This document shows, piece by piece, positions 24,098 through 33,483 of a stretch of 44,656 bases of DNA. Source of the DNA: Clostridiales bacterium (GTDB taxonomy: Bacteria > Bacillota > Clostridia > Oscillospirales > Ruminococcaceae); NCBI GenBank assembly GCA_012519635.1, contig JAAYPV010000119.1, positions 1-44,656 of the forward strand, in the 5' to 3' direction. The notes under the pieces are model-generated. The model was not told the DNA's origin. It made no database searches and was given only the letters and a program-made list of their open reading frames with translations. Position 1 is the stretch's first letter, and every line of letters begins with the position of its first letter. A program made the translations under genes and the position numbers.

Positions 24098-25372
24098 TTA
24101 TAATTTTATTAATTCCCTGTTTAACATTTCCTGTACCGCAAGCATAATCCCTATCTTTCCACTTGTGTATGTAATGCCACCCTGCAACCAAGCTGCATAT
24201 GGCTCCCTTATTGGTGCATCAGCTGATAGCTCTATTGATGCTCCCATATTAAATGCTCCAGCAGCCATTATAACCTTGCTCTCATATCCTGGCATATCCC
24301 ATGCCTCTGGAGTTACAAACGAATCTATTGGTGCCCCCTTTTGTATTCCTTGACAAAATGCTGTGAGTAAGTCCTCATTGCCAAGCCTAATTGCAGTAAT
24401 TATATCCCCTCTTTTTTCATCTTGTTTAGGAAAACACTCAAAGCCCAGCATTGTAAAAAGTCTCATGGCAAATGTAGCTGTCTTAACTGCATTAGCCACA
24501 ACATCAGGTGCAAAAAACAGACCCATAAACATTTCTTTGTTTTGATTAAGCGTACAACCTACTTCCTTGCCCATTCCAACACAGGTCAAGCGGTATGAAC
24601 AAAGCTCTACCAAATCCTTTCTACCTGCAATATAACCACCTGTTTGGGCTATTCCTCCACCAGGATTTTTGATAAGCGAACCGATAATCAAATCAGCACC
24701 GACATCAGTCGGCTCACGCTTTTCTACAAACTCACCATAGCAATTATCCACTATTACTATAGTATCAGGGCTTACTTCCCTTACTGCCTTTACCATCTCT
24801 GCTATGTCGTCGGTTGTAAATGAGGGGCGCAATGAATAACCTCTGGATTTTTGTATATATGCAACCTTTGCTCCCTTAACCACCTTTTTTATACTATCAA
24901 TATCAGCCTGTCCATTCTCAAGTAAATCCATCTGACTATAAATAATACCAAAATCCTTTAATGAGCCATTGCCGTCATATCCGCTTATACCAATAACCTC
25001 TTCAAGTGTATCATATGGCTTACCTGTTATTGAAACAAACCTGTCACCTGACCTTAGCACACCGAATAAGGCAACGGATAGTGCATGGGTTCCCGACACG
25101 AAATTATGCCTTACAAGTGCATCCTCAGCTCCTAAAACCTCTGAATAAACTCTATCAAGCGTATCCCTGCCAACATCACCATATCCATATCCACTACTTC
25201 CATAAAAGCAGGACTCGCTTACCTTATTATTTATAAATGCTGAAAGAACCTTTGCTCCATTATATTCAGCTATTTCATCAATATTAGCAAACTCCTCCTT
25301 ACACTCCTGCTCTGCCTTAGCTGCCAACTCCAATAATTTGAAATCAAATTTAAAATAATTATTAACTATCAT
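24098..25372 (-). CDS. Methionine gamma-lyase-like PLP protein (aluminium-resistance family, YnbB-like)
   Basis: The 424-residue fold-type I PLP enzyme has GYGYGDVGRDTLDRVY, ALVRHNFVSGTHALSVALFG, the Asp-containing TIVIVDNCYGEFVE and the probable PLP lysine in GSLIKNPGGGIAQTGGY. These features match the family named after aluminium resistance and later annotated as methionine-gamma-lyase-like. The exact substrate is not known from sequence. It starts five bases after the GNAT gene, within a tight minus-strand operon. Confidence 0.88.
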   Translation of the reverse strand: MIVNNYFKFDFKLLELAAKAEQECKEEFANIDEIAEYNGAKVLSAFINNKVSESCFYGSSGYGYGDVGRDTLDRVYSEVLGAEDALVRHNFVSGTHALSVALFGVLRSGDRFVSITGKPYDTLEEVIGISGYDGNGSLKDFGIIYSQMDLLENGQADIDSIKKVVKGAKVAYIQKSRGYSLRPSFTTDDIAEMVKAVREVSPDTIVIVDNCYGEFVEKREPTDVGADLIIGSLIKNPGGGIAQTGGYIAGRKDLVELCSYRLTCVGMGKEVGCTLNQNKEMFMGLFFAPDVVANAVKTATFAMRLFTMLGFECFPKQDEKRGDIITAIRLGNEDLLTAFCQGIQKGAPIDSFVTPEAWDMPGYESKVIMAAGAFNMGASIELSADAPIREPYAAWLQGGITYTSGKIGIMLAVQEMLNRELIKL

Positions 25373-25377
25373 TTTAC

Positions 25378-26163
25378 TTATTTTAACGCACCTTTCTGCT
25401 GACTTTCCTTTTCAATATCCTTTCTCTCAAAAACATATTCCGTCATAATTGCCTTAAAGCCTATCTCTTCATAAAAGCTTTTGCGTATATCCAAAGCAAA
25501 AAGTATCGCAGTCTTACCTTGTTTCTTCAGTTCACTTCCAATCCAATACAAAAACTCTCTTGCATGTCCACTTCCTCTTGCCTTAACCCTTGTTGCAACC
25601 TGTCCTACTAAAACAGTATCATTAATGTCATACATCAGAGTTGCTGTAGTAAATCTCTTGTAAATATAAACCTTGCTTATTCCTCTTCTCACCCTGTGGG
25701 ATGTATCTGTCAACCAAAGTCCATAGTCAATCAGATTAGGAAAGCCCTCCTTTAAGATTGAATACACATCATCTAGCTTAGGGTTATCATCTATATCATT
25801 TTCACTAACATTGCTTTGTCTTTCCTGTGAAAACTCAAACATAGTTCGTCTTAACTGCTGATAATTACTCAATTTATTAAGCTTTGGCAAGAGATGCTGC
25901 GAAACCTCAACCCTAAATGGCATATTCATCTCAATAAAATCACAAAGCTCATCCGTTGGAATATCGTCCTCCGTACACACAACTATTGTTGAGTTCATAT
26001 GGAACAAATAGCCATACATATCATCATACTCAAGCAAATAAAATTTACAAAAGTCATATTTAACTCCATATGCCATCAGATATGAAAGTACTTTCCTTCC
26101 ATAATAGCTTTTGCTTAACATTTCCTTATCAATTATATTTTCATCAGTAATTATTCTTATCAT
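25378..26163 (-). CDS. GNAT family N-acetyltransferase
   Basis: The 261-residue protein has a C-terminal GNAT domain with the acetyl-CoA loop in QVATRVKARGSGHAREFL and the last motif SFYEEIGFKAI. The first 130 residues are a less conserved N-terminal part. The start overlaps the end of the upstream M42 peptidase gene by four bases, so translation is probably coupled. The substrate cannot be told; an amino-acid or peptide amine would fit the neighbours but this is only a guess. Confidence 0.8.
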   Translation of the reverse strand: MIRIITDENIIDKEMLSKSYYGRKVLSYLMAYGVKYDFCKFYLLEYDDMYGYLFHMNSTIVVCTEDDIPTDELCDFIEMNMPFRVEVSQHLLPKLNKLSNYQQLRRTMFEFSQERQSNVSENDIDDNPKLDDVYSILKEGFPNLIDYGLWLTDTSHRVRRGISKVYIYKRFTTATLMYDINDTVLVGQVATRVKARGSGHAREFLYWIGSELKKQGKTAILFALDIRKSFYEEIGFKAIMTEYVFERKDIEKESQQKGALK

Positions 26164-27179
26164 ATATTAAATATCCTTACTATAAGTTTCTCAGTAAGAA
26201 TCTCACAAGCCTCCAAATCAGATTTTTGTACAACACATGATGGTGAATGTAAATATCTACATGGTGCTGAAATCGCAATAGTTCTTACCCCTTTTCCACT
26301 TACATGAATTGCACCGCTGTCATTTCCACCCGCAATCATTGTTTTTGTCTGACATGGTATTTTATTTTCCTCTGCAATTTCAAAGGCTATTTTATATAGT
26401 TCTTTGTCATACATTGTACTTCTATCCATGAATGAAACAACTGCTCCCTTGCCCAATTCGCACACTCTTTTCTCTCCAGCTACATCTGGAATATCCGCAG
26501 CAGTAGTTGTTTCAAGTACTATTGAAAAATCAGGCTCAATGGCAAATGCTGCAGTTTTAGCGCCTCTTAAGCCCAATTCCTCCTGTACTGTGAATGCAAA
26601 ATAGATATCATACTCAAAATCCCTGTTTATTAAATCAAGCATTATTGCACAGCCAACCCTGTCATCCAATGCTTTGCTTACTATCTTTCCATTCCCAAAA
26701 TCCTCATAATCGGGACAAAAATGAACATAATCACCCAGTGAGACATATTTTTCAGCCTCCGATTTATCCGTAGCTCCAATGTCTACATATAGCTTATCAA
26801 TGCTTACTGCCTTTTTCTTTTCCTCTGCAGTCAGATTATGAACGGCTTTTGCACCAATAACACCGTTTATATTATTTTCCCCGACAAGCACCTGTCTGCC
26901 TATTAATACACTCGCATCTATTCCTCCAACAGCTGATATGGTTAATGCTCCATCAGATTTTACAGAGGTGATTATCAACCCAACTTCGTCCATATGAGCT
27001 GCAATCATCAGTTTTTTCTCACTTGCCTTCTGCCCTTTTTTAAACGCAATAATATTTCCCAAATTATCCACATGGCAGCTGCATTTTCCCTTTATTTCAT
27101 CAAGTATATAATCCCTTACCATATGTTCATTCCCAGAGGCACCATTCAGCTCACATAAATTCTTTAAATGCTCTAGCAT
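26160..27179 (-). CDS. M42 family metallopeptidase (second of a tandem pair)
   Basis: The 339-residue protein shows all expected two-zinc ligands and the base: AAHMDEVG, ALDDRVG, QEELGLRGA, the acidic residue in VLETTTAADIP, and YLHSPSC. M42 enzymes are cytoplasmic, self-compartmentalised aminopeptidases that trim short peptides. It follows its paralogue after a single base and overlaps the GNAT gene, so the three are probably translated together. Its difference from the neighbour (ETTTAAD in place of DVSFAYTAD) suggests different specificity. Confidence 0.92.
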   Translation of the reverse strand: MLEHLKNLCELNGASGNEHMVRDYILDEIKGKCSCHVDNLGNIIAFKKGQKASEKKLMIAAHMDEVGLIITSVKSDGALTISAVGGIDASVLIGRQVLVGENNINGVIGAKAVHNLTAEEKKKAVSIDKLYVDIGATDKSEAEKYVSLGDYVHFCPDYEDFGNGKIVSKALDDRVGCAIMLDLINRDFEYDIYFAFTVQEELGLRGAKTAAFAIEPDFSIVLETTTAADIPDVAGEKRVCELGKGAVVSFMDRSTMYDKELYKIAFEIAEENKIPCQTKTMIAGGNDSGAIHVSGKGVRTIAISAPCRYLHSPSCVVQKSDLEACEILTEKLIVRIFNI

Positions 27180-27180
27180 A

Positions 27181-28206
27181 TTAACTGCACCTCCTTATAA
27201 ATTCTGCAATAAGCCTTGCTGTATTCTCGATATCTGAAATCTGCATTACCTCAACAGGTGTGTGCATATATTTCAAAGGTATAGATACTGTGCAAGCCTT
27301 CACCCCACATCGTGTTACACTGAATTGGTCGGCATTCGTCGATGTTAAGCCACTCATAACCTCTATCTGATATGGTATATTATACATTTTAGCAGTTTCA
27401 ATAAGCTTTTCGGAAATAATTCTGCTAAGAGATGGTGAAATTCCAATCATCGCACCCTCTCCCATTTTACCACATTTATACTCAATATCATCTGCTGTAT
27501 AAGCAAAGCTTACATCAACTGCTATTGCTATATCAGGATTAATCTCATATGCAGCAATTTTTGCACCTCGTTCGCCAACTTCCTCCTGTGCCGAAAAAAC
27601 AACCGATAAGCTGCAAGGCAGTTCTTCACCCTGAAGCTGCTCTAATGCACATAAAATAGCAACTACTCCACATCTGTCATCTAAGGATTTACCTGTGACT
27701 CTACCACCAATTAATTCCTTACACTCAGTTGCAAAGGTGATACTATCTCCTAAGCTAACTATTTCCTCCAATTCAGCCTTTGTATAACCTGTATCAATAC
27801 AGATATCTTCTATTTCAGGCACTTTAGACGCTTTTTTTTCATCACTGCTTACAAGATGTGGAGGAGTTGAAACAATAATGCCTGTAATATCTCTTTTGCC
27901 ATGAATAATTACACGCTGTGCCATCAGTAATCGCCTGTCAAGCCCACCTACATTTCCAACCTTGATAAACCCATCATCTGTAATGTATGTGCATATCATA
28001 CCTATCTGGTCAATATGTGCATCAAGCAGAACATGGGGCTTATCATTACTTCTCTCACCTATATTGGCAATTACATTCCTATTTTTTATCTTTACATCAC
28101 TGCTATATTTCTTTAAATATTCCATAGCCAATTCGGATGCTCTGTCCTCATTACCAGATACGCCCGATATATCAGCTAATTTAAACAATATTTCCTTTAT
28201 ATCCAT
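27181..28206 (-). CDS. M42 family metallopeptidase (first of a tandem pair)
   Basis: The 341-residue protein has DAHIDQIG, KSLDDRCG, QEEVGERGA, AVDVSFAYTAD and YMHTPVEV, the complete M42 metal-binding and catalytic set. It is a probable cytoplasmic aminopeptidase that can form tetrahedral dodecamers with its kind; mixed complexes with the adjacent paralogue are conceivable, as described for some archaeal TETs, but not shown here. It lies 33 bases downstream of murD in the same direction. Confidence 0.92.
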   Translation of the reverse strand: MDIKEILFKLADISGVSGNEDRASELAMEYLKKYSSDVKIKNRNVIANIGERSNDKPHVLLDAHIDQIGMICTYITDDGFIKVGNVGGLDRRLLMAQRVIIHGKRDITGIIVSTPPHLVSSDEKKASKVPEIEDICIDTGYTKAELEEIVSLGDSITFATECKELIGGRVTGKSLDDRCGVVAILCALEQLQGEELPCSLSVVFSAQEEVGERGAKIAAYEINPDIAIAVDVSFAYTADDIEYKCGKMGEGAMIGISPSLSRIISEKLIETAKMYNIPYQIEVMSGLTSTNADQFSVTRCGVKACTVSIPLKYMHTPVEVMQISDIENTARLIAEFIRRCS

Positions 28207-28239
28207 TCCTTTTACAAGACCTCTTTCTATTTTTAAATC

Positions 28240-29628
28240 CTACAAGCTGTTTACCAACTTCTTAAAGTGCAGTCCCCTTGCCTCAAAATTAGGATACATA
28301 TCAAAGCTTGCACAAGCAGGAGATAAACTAACAATATCACCAGGCTTAGCAATTTCCTTTGCCTTTTGCACTGCCTCCTCCATTGAATTAACCCTGTATA
28401 TTTTTATTTTTTCACTATTATAATTATCACTTTCAGTAATAGCCTTCTCAATCTTATCAGCAGTAACTCCAAGCAAAATCAAAGTTTTTACCTTTTCATT
28501 CACAGTTCCTGACATAGGCTTAAATGAAATCTTCTTGTCATAACCACCTGCAATAACTATCAGCTTTTGCTCGAAAGAATTAAGTCCTGCTAAAACCCTT
28601 GTCGGACTAGTTGCAATACTATCGTTATACCACTTGACACCATCGACTTCCCTTACAAATTCTATTCTATGCTCAACACCGCTAAACTCCCTTGCAACCT
28701 TAACTATTACTTCGTTGGAAACCTCACCCCAGACTGCACTGATTGCTGCGAGGTAATTTTCAACATTATGTACTCCTGGAAGTCTTATATCGCTTGCTAA
28801 CATTATTTGTGTCGTAAAACCATACTCATTATAGCAGATAAATCCATTTGCATCTACAAATGCTCCTATCTCTGGCATTGTCCTTCTTGAAAACTTAACA
28901 AGTCTGCCTCTAACTAAATCCGATAATTCATTTGTCGGCTTGTTATCTAGATTTAGAATAGTCTTTGAAAACGCATTTTGATGCAAAATTATATTCTTCT
29001 TAGCATCAACATATTCCTCCATAGTGCCATGAACATCAAGATGATTAGGAGAAATATTTGTAATCACTGCAGTATACGGTGACTTCCTCATTGAGATTAA
29101 CTGAAAGCTTGAAAGCTCAACCACTGCTGCATCATCTTCATTGATGCTTTCTATAATTGGTAATAATGCACGACCGATATTGCCACCCTTATGCACAACT
29201 CTACCAGACTTATCCAGTAATTCAGATATAAGTGTAGTAGTCGTAGTCTTTCCATCTGACCCGGTAACTGCATAGATTTTACACGGACATAGTTCAAAAA
29301 ACACTTCCATTTCAGATGTAACAACTATCCCCAATGCTCTTGCTTTTACTAATTCTGAATGGTTGTAATACATTCCCGGAGTTCTGAAAACTATATCACA
29401 CTTGAATATTTCATCAAGATAATTTTCACCTAGAGAAAAGTAAGCACCCTTTTCCTTTAATTTGTCATATGCTTCTCCCATTTGCTCAGAAGTTTTTTTA
29501 TCACATACTACTACCTGTAAGCCCTTATCAAGGAACATATTTATTAAGTCAAAATGACTTACTCCAATACCGATAAATGCAATCCTTTTATCTTTTAAGC
29601 TCTCAAAAAATCTATCAGCTTTACTCAT
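28240..29628 (-). CDS. murD: UDP-N-acetylmuramoyl-L-alanine--D-glutamate ligase
   Basis: The 462-residue Mur ligase has the N-terminal Rossmann part (IAFIGIGVSHFDLINMFL), the ATP loop AVTGSDGKTTTTTLI, the central NISPNHLDVHGTMEEY, the VEHRIEFVREVDGVKWYNDS segment and the C-terminal VSLSPACASFDMYPNFEARG. It adds D-glutamate, which MurI in this window supplies, to UDP-MurNAc-L-Ala. It leads a minus-strand run of six closely spaced genes. Length is normal. Confidence 0.96.
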   Translation of the reverse strand: MSKADRFFESLKDKRIAFIGIGVSHFDLINMFLDKGLQVVVCDKKTSEQMGEAYDKLKEKGAYFSLGENYLDEIFKCDIVFRTPGMYYNHSELVKARALGIVVTSEMEVFFELCPCKIYAVTGSDGKTTTTTLISELLDKSGRVVHKGGNIGRALLPIIESINEDDAAVVELSSFQLISMRKSPYTAVITNISPNHLDVHGTMEEYVDAKKNIILHQNAFSKTILNLDNKPTNELSDLVRGRLVKFSRRTMPEIGAFVDANGFICYNEYGFTTQIMLASDIRLPGVHNVENYLAAISAVWGEVSNEVIVKVAREFSGVEHRIEFVREVDGVKWYNDSIATSPTRVLAGLNSFEQKLIVIAGGYDKKISFKPMSGTVNEKVKTLILLGVTADKIEKAITESDNYNSEKIKIYRVNSMEEAVQKAKEIAKPGDIVSLSPACASFDMYPNFEARGLHFKKLVNSL

Positions 29629-29731
29629 ACTCCTAATCCTCCGATTTAAATTTGTACTTTATTATTATATACATTTTTTTCACAAATAGCAACCGATATT
29701 ATATACTAATTTATATTAATAGACATTTTCA

Positions 29732-29760
29732 TTGACAATTTTAATAAGCTATGTTAAATT
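29732..29760 (+). promoter_or_regulatory. Promoter of the surface transglutaminase gene
   Basis: TTGACA (29732-29737) and TAAATT (29755-29760) are 17 bases apart, about 44 bases upstream of the ATG. Confidence 0.55.
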
Positions 29761-29804
29761 TAAAATATAGTCTAAATACTTAAAAGAAAGTGCTGTGATA
29801 TATA

Positions 29805-30986
29805 ATGAAAAAGCGTGTGAAATTATCTTTAATCTGGATTTTAGTTTTTATACTGACTTGCGTAAACTCAAATATTATATTTGCTTTTTCTGGCATGACT
29901 GCTGAAGAATATTATAAAAACTCAACAATTATCCCTGAAATTTTAGAAAATAATATTAAAAAGATGGAAAAGATAAACTCCTATGGTCCCGAATTTGTTA
30001 TTGATTACATAACCATTACTGGAGAAAAAAAAGATGTTATAAATACTCTTGCAGAGGTTAAAACGCTATCCGATACTCTATGTGTAGGCTTAACCGATGA
30101 CTATGATAAAATAAAAGCATTTTCCTTATATGTAAGTGAAAATATTTATTATGATTTTGATGCAGCACATAATTCCGTTACATTTGATGTAATCTGCTTG
30201 CAGAATGTTTTAGAACGAAAACGCACTACCTGTGCAGGGTACTCAAATCTGTTTTCCGCATTATGTAATGCTCAAGGAATTTATTGTGTGAATATCAGAG
30301 GTGCTGCTCCCGGTGATGGCATAACTCGTAAAACTCTTAACAGCGAATCTGCTCCTACAAACCACGAATGGGTGGCTGCTTATTATGAAAAAGAAAACAG
30401 ATGGGTTTATGTTGACCCTACCTGGAATTCTAATAATGCATACAGGAACGGCAAATTTAATTATTATGCAAGCACAACAAGATATTTCGATATTTCATTG
30501 GAATTGCTCTCTATTGAGCATAAAGCTAGAATTGTGGATTATAGAAACTTTTTTGAAGCTTTAACTATTTATGAGGATAAAACCACAACAAACTCAAAGG
30601 TAAATACAACTACCACTAATGCGTCAACTGTTACAACGAAAAAATTCGAAAACTCCTCCAATCAACCCATTCAAAGCCAATCAGTCACTAATGAATCTAA
30701 ACCGAACGAAACTAACCACGAATCTGAAATTGAAGCAGATGAAACGAAAACTTTAGATAAAACCTCAACTGAAAACAATAAAAATACATCAAAAACCACA
30801 AAGAAAACTGATAAAAACTCGTCAAGACTTGACAATATTGAAAGCCTTAACACTGAAGCCAATACTAACGAAAAATCTAATTTCGATGATGCAAAACCAT
30901 ATGGATTGATTGTTACTCTTATAATTATCGGTATTTCATGCTTATCCGTCGGTGGATACTTTGTGTTCAAAAAATTTAAGAAGTAA
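29805..30986 (+). CDS. Membrane-anchored surface protein with transglutaminase-like domain
   Basis: The 393-residue protein has an N-terminal signal segment, a transglutaminase-like cysteine-protease-fold domain with the triad visible (Cys in RTTCAGYSNLF, His in TNHEWVAAYY, Asp in VYVDPTWNS), a long Thr/Ser/Asn/Lys-rich linker (about 260-360), and a C-terminal hydrophobic helix followed by the basic tail FKKFKK. That end is a stop-transfer anchor; no LPxTG motif is seen before it. Such proteins in Clostridia may crosslink or process surface or wall peptides; the substrate is unknown. It is monocistronic. Confidence 0.85.
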   Translation: MKKRVKLSLIWILVFILTCVNSNIIFAFSGMTAEEYYKNSTIIPEILENNIKKMEKINSYGPEFVIDYITITGEKKDVINTLAEVKTLSDTLCVGLTDDYDKIKAFSLYVSENIYYDFDAAHNSVTFDVICLQNVLERKRTTCAGYSNLFSALCNAQGIYCVNIRGAAPGDGITRKTLNSESAPTNHEWVAAYYEKENRWVYVDPTWNSNNAYRNGKFNYYASTTRYFDISLELLSIEHKARIVDYRNFFEALTIYEDKTTTNSKVNTTTTNASTVTTKKFENSSNQPIQSQSVTNESKPNETNHESEIEADETKTLDKTSTENNKNTSKTTKKTDKNSSRLDNIESLNTEANTNEKSNFDDAKPYGLIVTLIIIGISCLSVGGYFVFKKFKK

Positions 30987-30992
30987 ATTTTA

Positions 30993-31028
30993 AAAACCAT
31001 CATAGCAATATATTGCTATGATGGTTTT
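30993..31028. terminator. Bidirectional terminator after the transglutaminase gene
   Basis: AAAACCATCATAGCAATA (30993-31010) and its exact complement (31011-31028) form a long perfect hairpin ending in TTTT on both strands. It separates the convergent gene ending at 31056. Confidence 0.88.
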
Positions 31029-31055
31029 ATTTATTATTTTGTTTCACCTTTGGTT

Positions 31056-31874
31056 TTAACCTTTTTCTCTCTCTACCTTTGCTTCATGTGCACCCATGTC
31101 CTTAAATAACACCTCATCACTATTACTTTGACTATATAACCTGTCCTCAGGGTTTTCCTCACCCATCTGTTCATAATATGGAGCTATAACATATTTTTTT
31201 ATAACTGGATAGCAATTATAACAAATTAAAAGCCATAGGGTCGTAAGTGGACCGAATAAAGTAAATGGAAGAAGATTGTTATAGAAAATCACAAGAACAG
31301 TTGTAGCAATTAATGTTACAATTACTATAACCGCTGTCGACAAATTTCTTTTAAATTCCATAAATGTCAGTACAAATGAATTTTTTATGATATCAGTCAG
31401 CTTAATATTGGTTGTTACTATCATCAGGTAAATATAAAATTTCATTATAAAAAGCAATATAAAGATACTTGCCACTATTATAAAAAATATATACCATATA
31501 ATGTTCCCACTTTGCACCGCAAGCGAAGGATATACTATAAATCCTGATAAGATACATAAAACTATAAGTATCTCTGCTATCCCGACTATAAAGGATTGCT
31601 TGAAGTTTTTCTTAAACGAACTCCAAAAATCTGAAAAAACATACGAGTGCGTTTCCTGTGAAAAATTCTTCAGAACTTTTACTATACCCGCAGTTGCAGG
31701 TCCTATTGTTATAATTGGTATACAAAAAAGAATATACAATAGATTCAAAAGAGCTAACTTCCAAAACTTTCTAAAATAAATTTGAAAGAAATTCCTTACC
31801 CTTCCCCTTTTTTGTGAATCTTCAGGTACTCCACCAGCGCTTTTATGGTCAAATAATCCAAAAAAATCCGCCAA
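31056..31874 (-). CDS. DUF624 (YesL-like) membrane protein
   Basis: The 272-residue protein has five hydrophobic segments and the DUF624 opening with RNFFQIYFRKFWKLALLNLL followed by IPIITIGPATAGIVKVLKNF. YesL-like proteins often lie by sugar-uptake genes, but none is present here, and function is unknown. The start is a TTG with AGGAG nine bases upstream. It lies 18 bases downstream of the SpoIIM-like gene. Confidence 0.8.
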   Translation of the reverse strand: MADFFGLFDHKSAGGVPEDSQKRGRVRNFFQIYFRKFWKLALLNLLYILFCIPIITIGPATAGIVKVLKNFSQETHSYVFSDFWSSFKKNFKQSFIVGIAEILIVLCILSGFIVYPSLAVQSGNIIWYIFFIIVASIFILLFIMKFYIYLMIVTTNIKLTDIIKNSFVLTFMEFKRNLSTAVIVIVTLIATTVLVIFYNNLLPFTLFGPLTTLWLLICYNCYPVIKKYVIAPYYEQMGEENPEDRLYSQSNSDEVLFKDMGAHEAKVEREKG

Positions 31875-31892
31875 ACCTTTACACTCCTTAAC

Positions 31893-32522
31893 TTATTTAA
31901 AACTAATCCTTTGAAAAGCTCCAGATAACAAGCTGTCGAGAATTGATGAAATTACAAGCAGCACTAATAAAACTATGAATTTTATAAAATACATTCGAAC
32001 TTGGGAATTTGCCTTATCGTTACCCTTCCCAGCAAACGCAAACCCAGCAAACATATTTGATGACCTGATTGATTCCCTAGTTGCTAATATAAGTATTATC
32101 GAGCTTCCTACTGCATGAGGCAAAATAACAAGTAATGCAATTAAAAAACCCTTAAATCCATAGTGAAAATAAGTATATGATACAGAGATACCCAATGCAA
32201 CCCCTCTGTAAAATAATATAAAAGCCTCAATTGGTTGCGAAACTGCTCCAAAGCCTAATATAAACAATATAATAATCAAAAAGCCTGTGTTTCTGAATGA
32301 ATTGATAAAATTATCAGCTACGCTATGTCCTGAATTAATTTTAATAAAACCATGATTAAGCAATTTGCTCATCAAAAGCCTGTTATCAGGAATAGTGCAG
32401 AATGTAATTGTGCCAACAACAATTCCCAACACAATCAGGCCAAATAACAGCAATACACTGATTTTTTTATCACTCGGCTGCTCAATCGTCTCAATATGAC
32501 TTGTCCTTTTAAATCTTTTCAT
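31893..32522 (-). CDS. SpoIIM-like integral membrane protein
   Basis: The 209-residue protein has about five transmembrane helices and the family motifs FRGVALGISVSY, GFKGFLIALLVILPHAVG and a long central hydrophobic core. In Bacillus SpoIIM works with SpoIID and SpoIIP in engulfment of the forespore; homologues also occur in non-sporulating bacteria. With the SpoVB-like gene this hints at, but does not prove, a sporulating lifestyle. It is followed by the DUF624 gene after 18 bases. Confidence 0.82.
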   Translation of the reverse strand: MKRFKRTSHIETIEQPSDKKISVLLLFGLIVLGIVVGTITFCTIPDNRLLMSKLLNHGFIKINSGHSVADNFINSFRNTGFLIIILFILGFGAVSQPIEAFILFYRGVALGISVSYTYFHYGFKGFLIALLVILPHAVGSSIILILATRESIRSSNMFAGFAFAGKGNDKANSQVRMYFIKFIVLLVLLVISSILDSLLSGAFQRISFK

Positions 32523-32602
32523 ATTCTATCATCCTTTACTTTTGCGTTTCTTTTCACACGCTTTTTTATAAAGGATATGCTGATTTTTTATTTTTTAGAC
32601 TA

Positions 32603-33403
32603 TCATTTTGATAACTCATATGCACGCTTTGTGCAGCTTTTGCATGCATTTTTAACAGTATCCACCAACTTACCTTCATAAAGCCTGTCGAGTCCTGCAA
32701 GTGTTGTTCCACCCGGTGATGAAACCTTTCTTATAAGCTCATCAATTTCGTCTCCGCTTTCCATAATCATTCTAGCAGAACCAATAAGTGACTGTGTGAA
32801 CAACGCCTTAGCAGACTCTTCAGAAATTCCTGCCTCTTCAGCATACTCTATAAAACCCTTTGCAAATAGATATATAAAAGCAGGACTGCTTCCGTTTATC
32901 GCAATAACTTCCTTCATTTTGTCCTCAGGAAGTATAGCGATTTTACCACATGCCTTAAAAATACTGCATACAAACTCGAACTCCTCTTTGGTCGTTGGCT
33001 CAATTTCTGCAAGCGCAGTTGCTCCCTCACCTAATAAAAGAGGGGTGTTCGGCATTACTAATACAACTCTTACATCAGGCTTTGTTTTTAATTTTATATA
33101 CTCACCTGTAATACCTGCAGCAATAGAAACAAGTACTGTGTTTTCGTTAATTTCATCAGATATATCCTCAAGTACTATATCAAAAACCTGTGGTTTTACT
33201 GCAAGAATAACATATTTACATGATTTTACAAGCTCCTTTGCATTTGCGCATGTTGTTACACCCAACTGCTTAACTGACTCCATCTTTTCTACATCTGTGT
33301 CAGTTGCTAAGAGCTTTACATTATCAGAAATTTCGCTGTTTTTTATCCCCTTAATTATTGCCATTCCCATATTGCCAATGCCAATAAATCCTACATTAAC
33401 CAT
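32603..33403 (-). CDS. proC: Pyrroline-5-carboxylate reductase
   Basis: The 266-residue protein has the NAD(P)-binding GFIGIGNMGMAIIKGI, the VKPQVFD segment, VVLVMPNTPLLLGEGATAL and the C-terminal signature KVSSPGGTTLAGLDRLYEG. It makes proline from pyrroline-5-carboxylate. Length is normal. It is between folT and the SpoIIM-like gene, with its own likely promoter, and the terminator of folT overlaps that promoter. Confidence 0.96.
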   Translation of the reverse strand: MVNVGFIGIGNMGMAIIKGIKNSEISDNVKLLATDTDVEKMESVKQLGVTTCANAKELVKSCKYVILAVKPQVFDIVLEDISDEINENTVLVSIAAGITGEYIKLKTKPDVRVVLVMPNTPLLLGEGATALAEIEPTTKEEFEFVCSIFKACGKIAILPEDKMKEVIAINGSSPAFIYLFAKGFIEYAEEAGISEESAKALFTQSLIGSARMIMESGDEIDELIRKVSSPGGTTLAGLDRLYEGKLVDTVKNACKSCTKRAYELSK

Positions 33404-33425
33404 TTAATCAGACCTTTCAAAAAAT

Positions 33426-33471
33426 ATTGCTCACTATATTATACAGCAATCTGCACAATATAGCAAGCAAT
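33426..33471. terminator. Terminator hairpin between folT and proC, overlapping the proC promoter
   Basis: Arms of 15 bases (33426-33440 and 33457-33471) pair at 13 positions with T runs on the outer side of each strand, suiting a terminator after folT. Within it, on the minus strand, TTGCTA (33461-33466) and TATAAT (33438-33443) form a promoter with a 17-base spacer for proC. Confidence 0.6.
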
Positions 33472-33483
33472 TTTTCAATTATT

